Assembly: GCA_029207755.1 (NCBI GenBank)
Contig: JARCOQ010000002.1
Location: 15,267,156-15,331,155 of the forward strand
Length of the DNA stretch: 64,000 bases
Direction of reading: 5' to 3'
Source of the DNA: Chamaea fasciata
Taxonomy: Eukaryota; Chordata; Aves; Passeriformes; Sylviidae
Position numbers and translations under genes: made by a program
Notes under the pieces: model-generated
Databases searched by the model: none
Told to the model about the DNA's origin: nothing
Seen by the model: only the letters and a program-made list of their open reading frames with translations
Part shown: piece by piece, positions 1-11,156 of the stretch
How positions within the stretch are numbered: position 1 is the stretch's first letter
Layout of the letters: the number at the start of each line of letters is the position of its first letter

Positions 1-831
1 GACATACCTGGCTGGTGCCCAGTGTGTTCTGGGTGTCCATGGAAACACACACGTACCGTGTCCCCACTTAATACGTTCCATGCATCTTCCGACTTACTAG
101 TGATAATATCTTTTACCATTGCTCTAGGTTTAGGCAATTGGACATCACTAAATAACTGCAGTGATTAAAGGTGATTTAAAATTACTGTATTCTGGGATTG
201 TTCTGGTACTGTTATGTGATTCAAGGTATAAACAGCTTTTGCCACTCTCCTCTGTGGAGTTTCACCACACATTCCCTCTTTCTGTTTATCTAGGATGCGT
301 TTTAAGGTGCCACGTGCACGTTCTACTATGGCCTGTCCTGTTGCTAAGTGAGGAACACCAGTATGGTGTGATACACCTCAGAGGTGTAGGAATTGTCTCG
401 TTTTTTGTGATGTATATGCAGGGCCACTGTCTATTTTGATGTTACGGGGGATACTCAAAGCAGAAAAGGCTAATCGCCTATGTCCGATGGCATCCTGACC
501 TTTTTCTCCTGTATGAACTGATGCCAGTATAGCTGAGGAGAAAGTATCAATTGACACATGTACATATTTTAGGCATCTGAATTTGGGAATATGTGTGATA
601 TCTTTTTGCTAGAGTTGTAACGCTTTTAAGCCACAGGGATTAACTCCCATCTGCAGTGTGGCCTTGGCAGTCAGCACAGGTATTGACTATATTACAAGCC
701 TCTGTGTTTGACAGCAGAAATTGCCTCTATAGGGCTTGAATAGCTTGATGGAAGAAGGCATGTGATTCTTTTGCTTGTGCAAGCACGTCTGGCTGTGGTG
801 CTGTCCTGGAAGGGCCAGCTTGGGGATCTGC
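1..831 (-). pseudogene. pol: Integrase remnant, C-terminus at window edge
   Basis: The zinc-binding HHCC residues are visible: His codons at 762-760 and 750-748, Cys codons at 78 bases-scale spacing (678-676 and 669-667). A catalytic triad is also present, with Asp at 548-546, Asp at 431-429 and Glu at 323-321. The last two are 35 residues apart, a D,D(35)E arrangement. Two in-frame stops break it, TAG at 729-727 and TGA at 380-378. The latter is probably a decayed Trp codon. A probable C-terminal DNA-binding part continues to the left edge. Confidence 0.8.
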
Positions 832-1420
832 TCATGCGTTGCCCTCTGCAACGAAACCTGGGAGATTTGTATGACTTCTAATGTGCAGGATGTAGTAAGG
901 GCAAATTCTGGCCTGGATGGTATACCACAAAGATTTTAGTAGGCCAAATAATTGTGCATTGTCAATTTCTTTTAACAGGGCTCGGTGTAATCTTTGTGTG
1001 ATGTCTGCGACGTAGGCAGAATCAGTGACAATATTTAAAGGAATATGGGGGAAATGCTGAAAAACCATAGCTACAGCATGTAGCTCCACCAGCTGAGGTG
1101 ATCCACTCTCATAACCTTCCAATGTTTGCCATTCACTTTTTTCTTTCCATGTCACAATGTTTTTTCCTGTTTTCCCAGAGTCATTGGTAAATATAGTAAT
1201 GCCTTTTGAGGGTGTACGACTATTCAGAGGTTTTAGTGATAGTGGAGTGGTTTTCCTCACTTGCAATAATGTATGACTCGGTATACGGTAATCAATTTAC
1301 CCTGAGAAATTTTGCAAGGCTCTTTGTAAAGCTGTGCTGTTGGCATAGCACCATTCAAATTGTGTCACAGGTATAATAATTTTGGAAGGATCTTTTGCAC
1401 TCAGTTGTAAACCTCTTTGA
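832..1420 (-). pseudogene. pol: RNase H domain remnant
   Basis: A frame open from 1266 to 832 on the - strand shows the RNase H blocks VELHAV, VTDSAYV and RSHTNLPG, the last at the junction to integrase. The first catalytic Asp is replaced by Asn (TND where TD followed by a small residue is expected). The family enzyme degrades the RNA strand of the RNA:DNA hybrid. The part above 1297 is the connection segment. Confidence 0.8.
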
Positions 1421-1422
1421 CA

Positions 1423-1577
1423 GCATTTGATGATTACCTGGGCAATTAACTCAAAAATGGTAGGTGCTGTTTTTTTAGGTTGATGGGGTAGGAACATCTG
1501 GCATTTGATGATTAACTGGGAAATTTACTCAAAAGTGGTAGGTGCTGTCTTTTTATGTTGGTGGGGTAGGAACATCC
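1423..1577 (-). repeat. 78-bp tandem duplication inside pol connection region
   Basis: Bases 1423-1500 and 1501-1577 are adjacent direct copies, each starting gcatttgatgatta, with roughly 88% identity by eye. The 78-bp period is 26 codons, so it would not by itself shift frame. Confidence 0.85.
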
Positions 1578-2600
1578 ACTCCAAAACACGCAGAGGGTCA
1601 GACCACTGAGTATCCAATTGTCCAGTAATAGCAGTAGGATGAAGAGGATGAAAATCAGCAATGAAAATAAATGCAGTAATACACACTTCTAGGCATATCC
1701 AGTGGACTTATCTGTTTGCGATAGCCTGCTCTACTATTTCAAGGGTGGCTTTTGCATCTGGTGTAAATTTCCTGGGAGAATTTAGATCAGGATCACCCTT
1801 TAGGAGGTGAAATAAGGATGCTAATTGTGGGATGGTCAACCCTAGATAGGGTCTGAGCCACCTAATGGTACCGAAAAGTTCTTGTGCATCCTTTAAATTT
1901 TGAATTTTTGTTGAGAATTGAATTGTCTGGGGCTGTATAGTCTGTTCCATAATCTTTAGTCCAAGGTATTTCCAGGGTGGTTACTGCTGTACCTTTTCTG
2001 GTGCTACTTGCAGCCCAGATGTTTTTAATGCTTGCATCAGGCTTGGCCAAATCTGTGAAAGGTCTTTTTTAGTTGGTATTGTCTTAAGATACTGTCCATG
2101 TAATGATACGAGTATGTTCCCAGAAATTGTTCTCTGACAGATGATGATGCCTGAGCAATGTACTATTGACAATTTGTGGGGCTGTTTTTCATACCTTGTG
2201 GCAAGACTTTCCATTGACAATGCTCCACTGGTCCAGTGTTATTAATAGAAGGCACCATGAAAGCAAACTTTGGGGTATCATTTGGATGTAAAGGAATAGT
2301 AAAGAAGCAATCGTTTAGCTTCACAATTAGAATATCCCAGGTGGCAGGAATCATTGTAGGAGATGGCATGTCCGGTTGTACGGCACCCATGCTCTCCATG
2401 ACTGAATTGATTTTTCTCAAGTCATGGAGCAACCTCCATTTCTTGGACTTCTTTTTTATAGCAAATACTGGAATGTTCCAAGGGCTTGTGGATGGTTGTA
2501 TGTGCTCTTGAGCCAGTTGTTCCTATACTAAAGATTTAAGGGCATGTAGCTTCTCTTTCTCTAGGGGCCACTGTGGTACTCACCCAGGTTGAGTTGTAAG
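1500..2600 (-). pseudogene. pol: Reverse transcriptase remnant
   Basis: Betaretrovirus-like fingers and palm are recognisable at 2432-2163, including CFFTIPLHP and [10 protein letters not shown]. The catalytic YMDD is changed to YMDS (codons at 2102-2091). The thumb and connection region is at 1950-1708 (WLRPYLGL). The frame changes at least twice, and a stop lies upstream of the palm near 2530. The copy is therefore inactive by both a catalytic change and frame damage. Confidence 0.85.
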
Positions 2601-2653
2601 CCATTTTAGGGCTAGTGTAGGATACTTTATGTCCTTTAGAACAGTGGCCCCTG

Positions 2654-2960
2654 TTAAAAGTGCGTCCCCACCTGGACTTCCCATGCAGATAGAATATCCC
2701 TTCCCCACAGGTTAAGTGGTGCTGCAGTGATGTAAGGTCTAATTGTAGCTCTTTGACCTTCAGGTTTTTTGACCAACAGATCTATTACTGAAACAGCTCT
2801 GTTTGGTGCCTCTGAAGCCAGCAACAGCAGATCCCACAGGCATGGTGGGCCATGATGAAGGCCAAATGTTGGCAGAGATGATGGTGACATTTGTCCCTGT
2901 GTCACTCATCCCACTGACCTTTATTTGTGAGGGCCTTTACCGGGGCGTCATGATAGTACA
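2654..2960 (-). pseudogene. pro: Retroviral aspartic protease remnant
   Basis: The - strand reads an SDTGT active-site motif (DTG codons at 2903-2895) followed by hydrophobic residues. It ends with a LWGRDIL-type motif near 2700, as in retroviral proteases just before RT. The halves lie in different frames, so the protein is broken. Confidence 0.75.
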
Positions 2961-3119
2961 CACCATGTTGGGTCTCTGATCACACATGACCTAGGTCCAA
3001 AATACCTGAGGTTCTCCTGTCAACCCAAAGCCTTCGTTTCCCCACACCTTTGGGATCTGTTTTTGGGACAGAAGACTTAAAAGGGATAAGTTGGACTATT
3101 TGGGTTTTTTCAGGGATAG

Positions 3120-3428
3120 TCACGGGTGGAGTAGGGTGTTGACACCATTGCATATATTTTTCCAGTAAAATCTTGAGTCCGGAACACCAGGGTGTACAAA
3201 GATACCGTGTAGCATGGCACTGGACCTTCTAATACACAGTGCACTCAATCCTCTCCCGATAGGTCCCTGAGCTTCAAGAGGTACTTCATGTACCTTTAAG
3301 GGGTTATAGTTATTGAGATGGAGGTGGCTCCATTCCAGTGGCTCGTCTAGTCCTTGCGGTGAGTTGGTCACACAGGCTTGCACAGGAAGGTGAGGAGATG
3401 CTTGTATCCTCGTGCATCTCCTCATCAT
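3120..3428 (-). pseudogene. dUTPase-like domain remnant
   Basis: The - strand frame contains a GP...RSS....GI.V.PGV.DS pattern typical of trimeric dUTPases. It lies between nucleocapsid and protease, where betaretroviruses encode dUTPase in the pro frame. In the family the enzyme hydrolyses dUTP to keep uracil out of viral DNA. The expected Gly-Arg before Ser-Ser is altered, so activity is unlikely. The assignment rests on motif and position. Confidence 0.6.
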
Positions 3429-3485
3429 GCTGTTTCCCTGGTTCTTAAAAGATTCCTTAAAATATTGTTTATTAGTATAGATTTT

Positions 3486-5775
3486 CTATTTGCATTGTCT
3501 GGCCACATGACCAGGTTTCCCCCACTGCCTACAATTAATGTCTATATTCCTCTGTCCTTGAAATGTCCTTGTTAGAATGAGTTTACAGGGACAGTTCACT
3601 TTTAGGTGGCCTTGTTGTCCACATCTGTAACACAGGGGTATCAATTTAACAGCAGCTGCAATGGAATCTGCTAACAAGGATACATTGTGGGAATTAGATC
3701 TAACCTTGGCACAGGCATTTATCATTTCATCTAATGATGGATTTTCATTAGGCAGCAGTTCTATAATCCTGCAACAATGTTCATTAGCATGGTCCCTTGC
3801 CAATTGCAAAATTAAATTATTTCTGACTTCTGTATTCACAATTTGTTATTCCATAGCATCCTGTAATCTCTCTATAAATTGTAGATATGGTTCTTTTTCC
3901 CCTTTTCTGATTTTGAATGTGTTTGGGTCGGGTTGGCCATGTTTGCTACCTTAAACAATGCATGCACCCCCTAGTCTTTTACCTGTGCCAGCACCAATGG
4001 GCACAACCTGGCTTGAAGTCATGGGTCCCCCAGTGGTGGTAGTCCTAGGAGTTGAGGAATCCCTGCCTCATAATGTTGGTCTTGTTGTGGGACCTTTAGA
4101 TTTCTTAATTCCTGTTCTGTGCTGTGTTGCCATGTCAATTCGAAAACCATATACCAAACTGTTGTAAACATTAATTTTACCAGTTGCTTTATATCAAAGG
4201 GAGTTATCTTCTCAGTGGTTAGGAATCGTAGCATATTAGCAACGGCAGGCCAACCCGATCTGTGCTTAGCAACTAGCTCATGCAGTTCAGAAAGAACTGG
4301 CCATTGGAAAGGGATGTATTTATCAGGTGTAGTTCCATTGCCTCTTAGCACGAGATATACTGCAACTGCCCCATCCTCAGGCTCCCTGCCCTATAATGTG
4401 GGCACATTAATTTTTTCTGCCCCTTCATAGTCCCCACTCATGATAGCCGCTTGCTTTACCTGCTGCCAGGTGTTCACTGAATTGGGCAGGGCTGTTGGCA
4501 ACGCAGTGACGGTGACACTATCTCAGGGTCCTGTAGAGTGACAATGGCTCTGGCTTTCTCTGTTGGTATCCTTTGAGTCCCGAGTCGGTATATAGTCCAG
4601 GGGTGGCTCCAGCAGCAGCAGCGAGCTCGTGGTGGCAGCGGTAACTTTAGGATCTCCCAATCCACTGCTGCTTCTGGGTATTGTGTCTAGTTGGTATCCT
4701 GGTACCCCTGATGATGTGTTTCCCAGGCTGGCCCATGAGTGAGAGTGACAGCTGGGCACACCCCCCAGAGGCTGGGTCAAAGGTGTGGTCTCGAAGCCAG
4801 GTCAGTCAGCTGCGGGAGGAGGCGGTCCAAGCACCTCTGCAATGGCAGGGGGTGTGTGTGTCTCCAGTGCATGCGGGTGAAATGGTCACGCAGGCGCAGT
4901 TCAGACAGCTGTAAGGTACTCTGTCTCTGTGGGAGCCATGTGCCCCTGCAGAGTGGTGGCAGAGCCAAGTGTAGTCTGGTGCTGTCACATAGCGCGGCTC
5001 AGTGGCAGACACTGCTCCACAGCAGCTAGTGAAAGGTGCTGCTTCAAAGCAGCTAGTGGCAGGGCACAGAGCAGCAGAATAGGAAATCGTGTCTTCAGGG
5101 GTCTCAGCCAGTGCAGCAGGGCACAGGGGAGCTGGAAGATGCTCATTCAACATAGCATGGCAGCGTGGGGTGTTTCTGCTGCTTGAAACAGCACCACAGC
5201 AGCTTGGTTCAGCTGCAGCAGCAGGACATTCTTCTGGCATGTTGTCCTTGCCTGGGGCGGCAGCAGGGTGCTGGGCAGCTGCAGGACGTTCTGCAGGCAG
5301 GTCGTCCCCTCATGGGGAAGCTTTGTGGCTCCAGGTGGTTTCGTGGTGTGATGCGGCTACTCCACCCATCCTTCTCCCCTGCTCTCCTGGTGCAGCACCC
5401 ACGCTTCCCACCGCCTCACCCGGTGCCCTGTTCTCGCCACGTGCCATGATGGGCGGTGCCTGCAGCATCCCCTCCACCGTCCTTGCGTCCTGCTTGTTCC
5501 CCAACTGTCTTAGCAAGTCCAGGATGAGCCTCCAGGGCTTGATAACACTGATGACAGTCTCATCAGCAATAGTGGCTGCTGCAAGTGTGTATCTGTCAGC
5601 CTGCTCCCACGTTTTTAAGTCCAGGGCGGCCCCTTCAGACACATCCAGTCTGTGGCTCACACCCCTTTATCAAGGCTAGTAAAGCCTGTTTATCATACTT
5701 TATCCCTCTATTCCTTAAAATAAAAGTCCATACCTGGAGGGTAGGGTCTTCTGGTATCAAAGCCCATGCTCCCAT
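3486..5775 (-). pseudogene. gag: gag pseudogene (matrix, capsid, nucleocapsid)
   Basis: The likely start codon is at 5775-5773 on the - strand, followed by Gly (MGAW), as in a myristoylated matrix protein. A Pro/Ala/Ser-rich middle (about 4440-5400) follows. A capsid-like stretch is open at 4351-4019. A major-homology-region-like block with FIERLQ lies near 3925-3855, with a stop just after it (3846-3848). Two zinc knuckles follow in the nucleocapsid. The first (about 3634-3593) has intact CX2CX4HX4C. The second has its second Cys changed to Trp (codon at 3522-3524). Several frame changes and stops separate these parts. Gag would form the virion core, but this copy cannot. Confidence 0.8.
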
Positions 5776-5834
5776 TTTCCTGGTGGTGTGTTAAAGGGGT
5801 CCAGATCCATGCGGCTCCTCCACACTGCTCTTTG

Positions 5835-5921
5835 TAGCTCTCCAGGCTGCTCACAGCTCTCCACACTGCCCCGCCAGGATTCCATAGCTCTCCAGGCTGC
5901 TCTTCGCAGCTCTCCACACTG
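5835..5921. repeat. 50-bp-period direct repeat in retroviral leader
   Basis: Two copies of a block beginning tagctctccaggctgctc and ending agctctccacactg start at 5835 and 5885. They lie between the primer site and the gag start. Confidence 0.75.
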
Positions 5922-5982
5922 TGGGCAGCTATTCCCTGCTGCCCCACTCTGTCTCCCTGCTCTACCTGCAGCAGCTTTTTCT

Positions 5983-6000
5983 ATCATGTTGGCATCACCA
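5983..6000 (-). other. Primer-binding site resembling tRNA-Trp type
   Basis: On the - strand, TGGTGATGCCAACATGAT lies two bases after the LTR end. It matches 14 of 18 bases of the tRNA-Trp primer site used by avian leukosis-type viruses. Two of the four differences are CpG-decay changes (G to A). The spacing and the TGG start are exactly as expected. Confidence 0.65.
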
Positions 6001-6002
6001 AT

Positions 6003-6341
6003 TGTTGATGTTGGAGACAGGAATGCGACAAGAACACCGAGTTCATGCAGCAACAACTGAAGCTTATTGTTGGAGCTCCCTTTTACAGGGGCTTCAAATT
6101 TCCCGTGCTTACAAATGTGATTGGTTAAAGGTCTTAACTCTGCCCAGCTCACTGGCCAATGATATGGGTGTATTCATGGTTCAAAGGCATTGGCTGAGGT
6201 CCCCTGTTCAAGTTTCAATCCGACCTATCATTAACGTACACAGGGGCTTGTTTACTTCTATTCTCTAATGAACCAGGCTGGTCGAGTTGGTGTCATGGCC
6301 AGTTTATCTGTGCAGCTTACAGACCAGCTGTGGCTGTCACA
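6003..6341 (-). repeat. 5' LTR of the endogenous retrovirus
   Basis: The element runs from TGTGACAGCC (ending at 6341) to CATCAACA (at 6003) in its own direction, with TG and CA ends, for 339 bp. It has CCAAT boxes (AACCAATCA near 6119-6128 and others). It also has a TATA-like TGTAAAAG (6080-6087) and a poly(A)-like AATAAG (6063-6068). The 3' boundary is fixed by the primer site two bases further on. The 5' boundary is a best guess, because the partner LTR and target duplication are outside the window. Confidence 0.7.
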
Positions 6342-6944
6342 GTAAAAGTCCTAAATCACAAGACCTTGTTTATTAGTATTGCTAGCACAGTTTGTTTCCA
6401 TGTGCAACTACTCTCTTTTTCTAATAGATACAATAGTTTCTACTCCGTATGAATTTTAAGGAAGATGTTAATGTCTCTCTTAGGCCTGTTTTTGCTATCT
6501 TTTTCCTCTACCTGATTATTTTCCAATAAATATGGAAAAGAATTGGTTTTCTCTCTTCACTCTGAAGCCAGGGCTAACAATTAATAACGCACCATAATCA
6601 TTTAAAGTTTTCAAACGTGATTCAATTAAGAAACCTGTGTTTTTGCCACAGAAGGGCCCATAGCATAGTGGGAGATACTGAAGAATGTTTCATGTTCCTA
6701 GCTGGGTAACTGTGTGTTAGCTAAGGGATACTTGCAATTTTTTCTAAAGCTGGCCTGTGGTAACTGCTTGTGGGTATCTATTTTCATGTTAATAGTGATT
6801 TAACTTAAATAAGGTACCTGCAATTACCTCTTCTCTCACTTGCAGCCTTGTCAGCATGAGTTGAATTGAAAAATTGAGGAGTAGATTTTATACTTGATTG
6901 AATTTAAAGACTTTGTGGTTTTCTTCATAAACTGTGCAAGTTAC
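6342..6944 (+). other. Upstream UVRAG intron between ERV and CR1
   Basis: AT-rich sequence with no gene, repeat or RNA that I can recognise. It is the host flank of the provirus. Confidence 0.7.
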
Positions 6945-7180
6945 ACAGAATGGTTTGTGGTTGTGGGACCTTAAAGGTCATCCAGTTCCAGCCCCCTGCC
7001 ATGGGCAGGGCCACCTTGCACTAGACCAGGTTGCTCCAACCCCCATCCAACCTGGCCTTGAACGCTTCCAGGCATGGGGCAGCCACAGCTTCTCTGGGCA
7101 ACCTATGCCATGGCCTCACCACTCTCAAAGACAAGAATTTCAGCCCAGTATCCCATCCAGCCCTGCCTTCCTTATGCTTC
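6945..7180 (-). mobile_element. CR1 LINE 3' fragment
   Basis: This has the CR1 3' UTR signature on the - strand (ccatgggcagggcc, tccaacctggccttgaa and cttctctgggcaacct read on the + strand). It is 5'-truncated and ends about 120 bases before the first UVRAG exon in the window. Confidence 0.85.
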
Positions 7181-7296
7181 CTCATTTGATATTTGGGAAT
7201 GGAAGCTGACAGTCTGAGTTCACATTCCTTCTGCTGATTTTGACGTGTTTGCACGTGTGGGGAACCTTTATTACAGCTATAACTTTCTCCTTTCAG

Positions 7297-7402
7297 GCTC
7301 CACAGAGCTCAGTGTGCAATTAAACAGACTCAGGTAACTGTTCAGAAAATAGGAAGGGAGATTGAAGAAAAGCTGAGATGTACATCTACAAGGAATGAAC
7401 TG
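7297..7402 (+). CDS. UVRAG: UVRAG coding exon (probably exon 7), start of coiled coil
   Basis: This is the first UVRAG exon in the window. It is bounded by a pyrimidine-rich acceptor ending tttcag and the donor gtatgt. It begins with one base that completes an Arg codon from the upstream exon, followed by 35 codons, and corresponds to about residues 198-233 of the ~700-residue protein. The translation contains [16 protein letters not shown], which I recognise as vertebrate UVRAG. The family role is known: UVRAG joins VPS34, VPS15 and Beclin 1 in PI3-kinase complex II on endosomes, promoting autophagosome maturation and endocytic traffic. This stretch starts the long coiled coil that pairs with Beclin 1. 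The N-terminal C2-domain exons are outside the window. The exon number is inferred by counting back from a 15-exon human gene. Confidence 0.95.
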
Positions 7403-9248
7403 GTATGTTTGATTTATTAAAAACTTATTTTCTGGGCTTGCTGAAGCATCTGACTGATGTCTTTACTGTAAACTTGTTTTTTTTTTTTTGTTAACACTTG
7501 ATCTTGAAATCTTTCTTTACATCTGTCATTTTAAATGGGAGCTGATCTGAGAGCTTTGTAATATCATCAGTTTGAGTTGTGTGAGTTACTTAAATGGATT
7601 GATAAATTTGTTATCCTGTTTTTACCTTTATTTTGTACAATCGTGCTATCAAAGCATAAACATTGCACAGTGCACCAAAGAAGTCTTTCAGGAAAAACAA
7701 ACTTGTAATGATTTATATGAAACTTGACAGGAGCCTGTGGTGGATTTAGAGTGAGGTGAGCCTACTTGGCTGTATCTTCTTGTACCCTGACTCCCTTTGG
7801 ATGAACAGAATTCATACAAATGCTCTCACTCAAAAGACATATTCATTTTAAACAGAAATTAAACCAGTGACTTTTAAGAGCGGTTTTGCCTGCTCTCCTC
7901 CCCTCCCCAGAGAAGTCTGTTGACATTAGTTTCTGCTTTCTGCCCAGGAAAGCTGATTTTGGTTCAAAGATGTGTTGAACTAAGGAGTGGTTTGTGGTGA
8001 CTTCATTATGTTGGTACTCACTGGTATGTGTCTGGTGCCTTGCAAAGGGCACATTTGCAGTGTGAAGTTAATTTATTGCTGTAAAGCAGATTCTGAGTTG
8101 AGAGTACTCAGCTAAATTCCAAAAGTTTCAAACCTGCTTCCACGATTTGACAAAATGGGAAAAATGGGAGCTTGGTAACCTGCTGTTATTACAGGGGTTA
8201 TATTGTAGATGAAGGGGTGAAGAAGTCACCTTCCATAAGGGGCAGTGTAAAAGCTCTTTTGAGTTATTCCAATCCAGAGCTTCTTTGCCTTCTTTTGGTA
8301 TCTTGACTGTTTAATCATAACCTTTTCACTTACGGATATGCTTGTCCCTCCTTGTAAAGGCTTTTCATTTTTAAACATCTGAGAGCAAAACTGTATCATA
8401 TGATCCTAGTATGTTTTTGGTTGGAACAGACCTTAAAGCTTATCCAGTTCCAATATCCTGCCCTAGGCAGGCATGCCTTCCATTAGACTAGACTGCTCCA
8501 AGCCCTGTCCAGCCTGGCCTTGAACATTTCCAGGCATGGGGCAACCACAGTTTCTGTGGGTAACCTGTGCCAGGGCCTCCTCACCCTCAGCGCCAAGAAT
8601 TTTGTTCCCAATATCCCATCCAGCCCTGCTTTCTGGCAGTGGGAAGCCATTTCCCATTGTCCTGTCATTTCAGGCCCTTGTTCAAACTCCCTCTCTGTCT
8701 CTCTTGGACCACCTGGGTTCTAAGGTCTCCCCGGAGCCTCTTCTGTTTTCCAGACTGAACACTCTCTCAGCTTTTTCTTTGTATCCTCTTATTCTCAGCA
8801 TCCTGAAGCTGGGAATTGAATTTAATAGTGCAGCTTGAACATCTCCAGCCTTTTTCCAGCTCCTGCCTCCACTTTGTATAGACTTCTTACTGCTCACCTT
8901 CCCTCTTGCTGGTGAGCCTTTTGCCAGGAAATGAATGCTCATCCTGCTGCTAGTGCTGTGCTGTCAGTTTTTATGTCCTGGTGAAGCAGCATTCTTAATT
9001 TTTGGTCTGGGCTCAAGAGAAGAGATGCATCCCACAGGAGGAGCAAGTACTGTGGCACACAGCTACATTGCTTTCCTTCCAAAGCAGCAAAATTATTAGA
9101 GTTTTTGGGAATCTGCTTCATGTGGTAATCTATGAACTCGGTTCTTAGGCTCTAGTCTTGTCCTGTTTTTTCCTTCCCTCCTATCACCTTTTCATGAAAC
9201 TGCTTCTGTGTAGAAAAACTTTTTTTTAAGCTGTATTTCTTCCCATAG
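7403..9248 (+). other. UVRAG intron between 7297-7402 and 9249-9375 exons
   Basis: This intron contains one CR1 fragment and otherwise unique AT-rich sequence. No other gene is seen. Confidence 0.85.
8408..8880 (-). mobile_element. CR1 LINE 3' fragment
   Basis: About 470 bp of CR1 3' end in antisense orientation, with the blocks tccagcctggccttgaac, aacctgtgccagggcctc and cagtgggaagccatttccc. It appears moderately diverged. Confidence 0.85.
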
Positions 9249-9375
9249 AAAAAGGAGAGTGAATGTTTACAGTTGAAGATCCTGGTGCTTCGTAATGAAC
9301 TGGAGCGGCAGAAGAAGGCCCTTGGTAAAGAAGTAGCCTTGCTGCATAAGCAAAAAAGTACTTTGCTTGACAGAG
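9249..9375 (+). CDS. UVRAG: UVRAG coding exon (probably exon 8), coiled coil
   Basis: The acceptor is cccatag and the donor is gtaagt. The exon holds 42 full codons plus one base, for about residues 234-276. The translation is charged and heptad-like, containing [19 protein letters not shown], which matches the UVRAG coiled coil. This is the segment that forms the parallel coiled coil with Beclin 1 in VPS34 complex II (family knowledge). The frame is open throughout, and its phase fits the exons on either side exactly. Confidence 0.95.
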
Positions 9376-10289
9376 GTAAGTGTAGGAACCTTAGCAGAGT
9401 TTATGACCAGAAAGAAAGTGCTGGTTTCTTTTCTATTTTCATTGCCTGGCTGTAATGTGCTTGTGTTTTTTTCTTCATCTGAAATTTGCAGCCAGGTGTA
9501 ATTTCTTCACTCTCTCTTTTATACTGAGTTTCAGACAGCGGTTTCTGATATCTTGTCTCTAAATAACTTCTTACTATGGCACTTCTCCAAAGCAATCTTA
9601 AATCTGTGTTTAAGTGACATTTTATGAGAACATCAGAAGAACTGTAGTATAGTACAGTAAACACTGCCATGATAAAGGGACTTCATAATGTCAAGAGGGA
9701 AGTTGCTGTACCTGTGATTTGGATTCAGTTTTAAGCATTAGAAGACAAAAATCCTTCTTAATATTTTAATACGTAAGTGACAGATGAAATGCTCAGTAAT
9801 CTTGACATTATCTTTACCGGGCATGTCTCCTATAGTGAAATGCTGTGTCGCTGCCTCTTTGGAGCTCACCAAGACCAAACTATACAGGTTTGGTCTTGTT
9901 GCAGATTTTTTTTGTTTTCAGTACTTAGTTGAGTCTAAAGTAATTAGTCACTACAAAAAGAATATTTTTTGCCATGTACTTTATTGTGGCTATGCAAGTA
10001 TTGAGACCCCATAACTGGACTACTGTACTGTGTGGTTGTGAGTGGAATAGGTATTAAAGGAGGATGAAATCTGATGAGTTGTATTTGGCTGGTGAATGGT
10101 GTGTAGTGCATGAAGACATGTGCCTCCTGTGCTGATGTTCTCTAGTTTGGGAGCATAATATGGAAAATGGGAGGGTAAGAAAAAGTGGAGGATTATTGCC
10201 AACATTTTGTCAGTATCTACTTTTAAAACTTTGGATAACTAAGAATATACTTTATACTATTTTTTTTCCTGATTCCTCATGTTGCTTAG

Positions 10290-10374
10290 AAAATGCATTT
10301 GGGACTGAATACCAGAAACTTGAAGAGCATAATGAATCTCTGTATGAATTAAGAAAGGAATGCACTGCTAAGAG
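10290..10374 (+). CDS. UVRAG: UVRAG coding exon (probably exon 9), end of coiled coil
   Basis: The acceptor is gttgcttag and the donor is gtaaaa. The exon has 2 bases, 27 codons and 2 bases, for about residues 276-304. It ends with SLYELRKECTAKR, which corresponds to a well-conserved UVRAG block. The first half (ENAFGTEYQKLEEH) is more divergent from the mammalian protein than the neighbouring exons, as expected in a linker part of the coiled coil. The phase is consistent with both neighbours. Confidence 0.93.
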
Positions 10375-10829
10375 GTAAAAGGACCTGTGTTCATTCTGTA
10401 ACTTGAAAAAAAAGATAACCTTGAGAGCAGGCCATTGAAAATGCGACTTCTGGTACCACATTCTTCCTCATGTTGCCCTAAAACTTCTGTTAAGGCATCC
10501 CTGCTACAATTTATAGATATCTGAAGTGATAATTACCAGTGGCAAGTCTAGAGGAGAAGAAAACAGATGGTCGGTTGTACATGTAGACTCTGATAGGACT
10601 TCTAGGTGTGTTTTAGTGTTTTTCCATAGCTTTGTAATACCTGATTCTTGCAGGCAAAATGTGTCTATAATGTATGATATGCCTGAAAACAAAAACTAGT
10701 TTTGTGTGCTATATCTTTTGGGGGTGGATTTACCTAACTTTTTGGAGGATAGGAGGTGATAATTGGAAAGCTGCAGAAGGGACATGACAGCTTAATACCT
10801 TTTTTTGGAGCTTTTGAAGAAAATAATGA

Positions 10830-11156
<327 letters not shown>

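Larger units (their letters stand above)
1..6341 (-). mobile_element. Endogenous betaretrovirus-like provirus, 5' part, degraded, truncated by window edge
   Basis: On the - strand the order is LTR, primer-binding site, gag, dUTPase-like, protease, reverse transcriptase, RNase H and integrase. That is a complete class II retroviral order up to the integrase C-terminus, where the window ends. env and the 3' LTR, if present, lie to the left. A dUTPase-like segment between gag and protease is a betaretroviral trait. Frames are broken by stops and shifts in most genes, so the copy is a fossil. It sits in an upstream UVRAG intron, antisense to the gene. Confidence 0.9.

Noticed and set aside
4806..5240. 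144-residue - strand open frame rich in Cys and Ala
   Set aside because: It is in the gag middle region and could be part of gag, but it has no recognisable motif and overlaps other frames. I include it only within the gag pseudogene.
5089..5679. 196-residue + strand open frame
   Set aside because: It lies opposite the Pro/Ala-rich part of the retroviral gag on the - strand. The gag reading has motifs on both sides, while this frame is Ser/Ala/Cys-rich with no features, so it is a shadow of GC-rich sequence.
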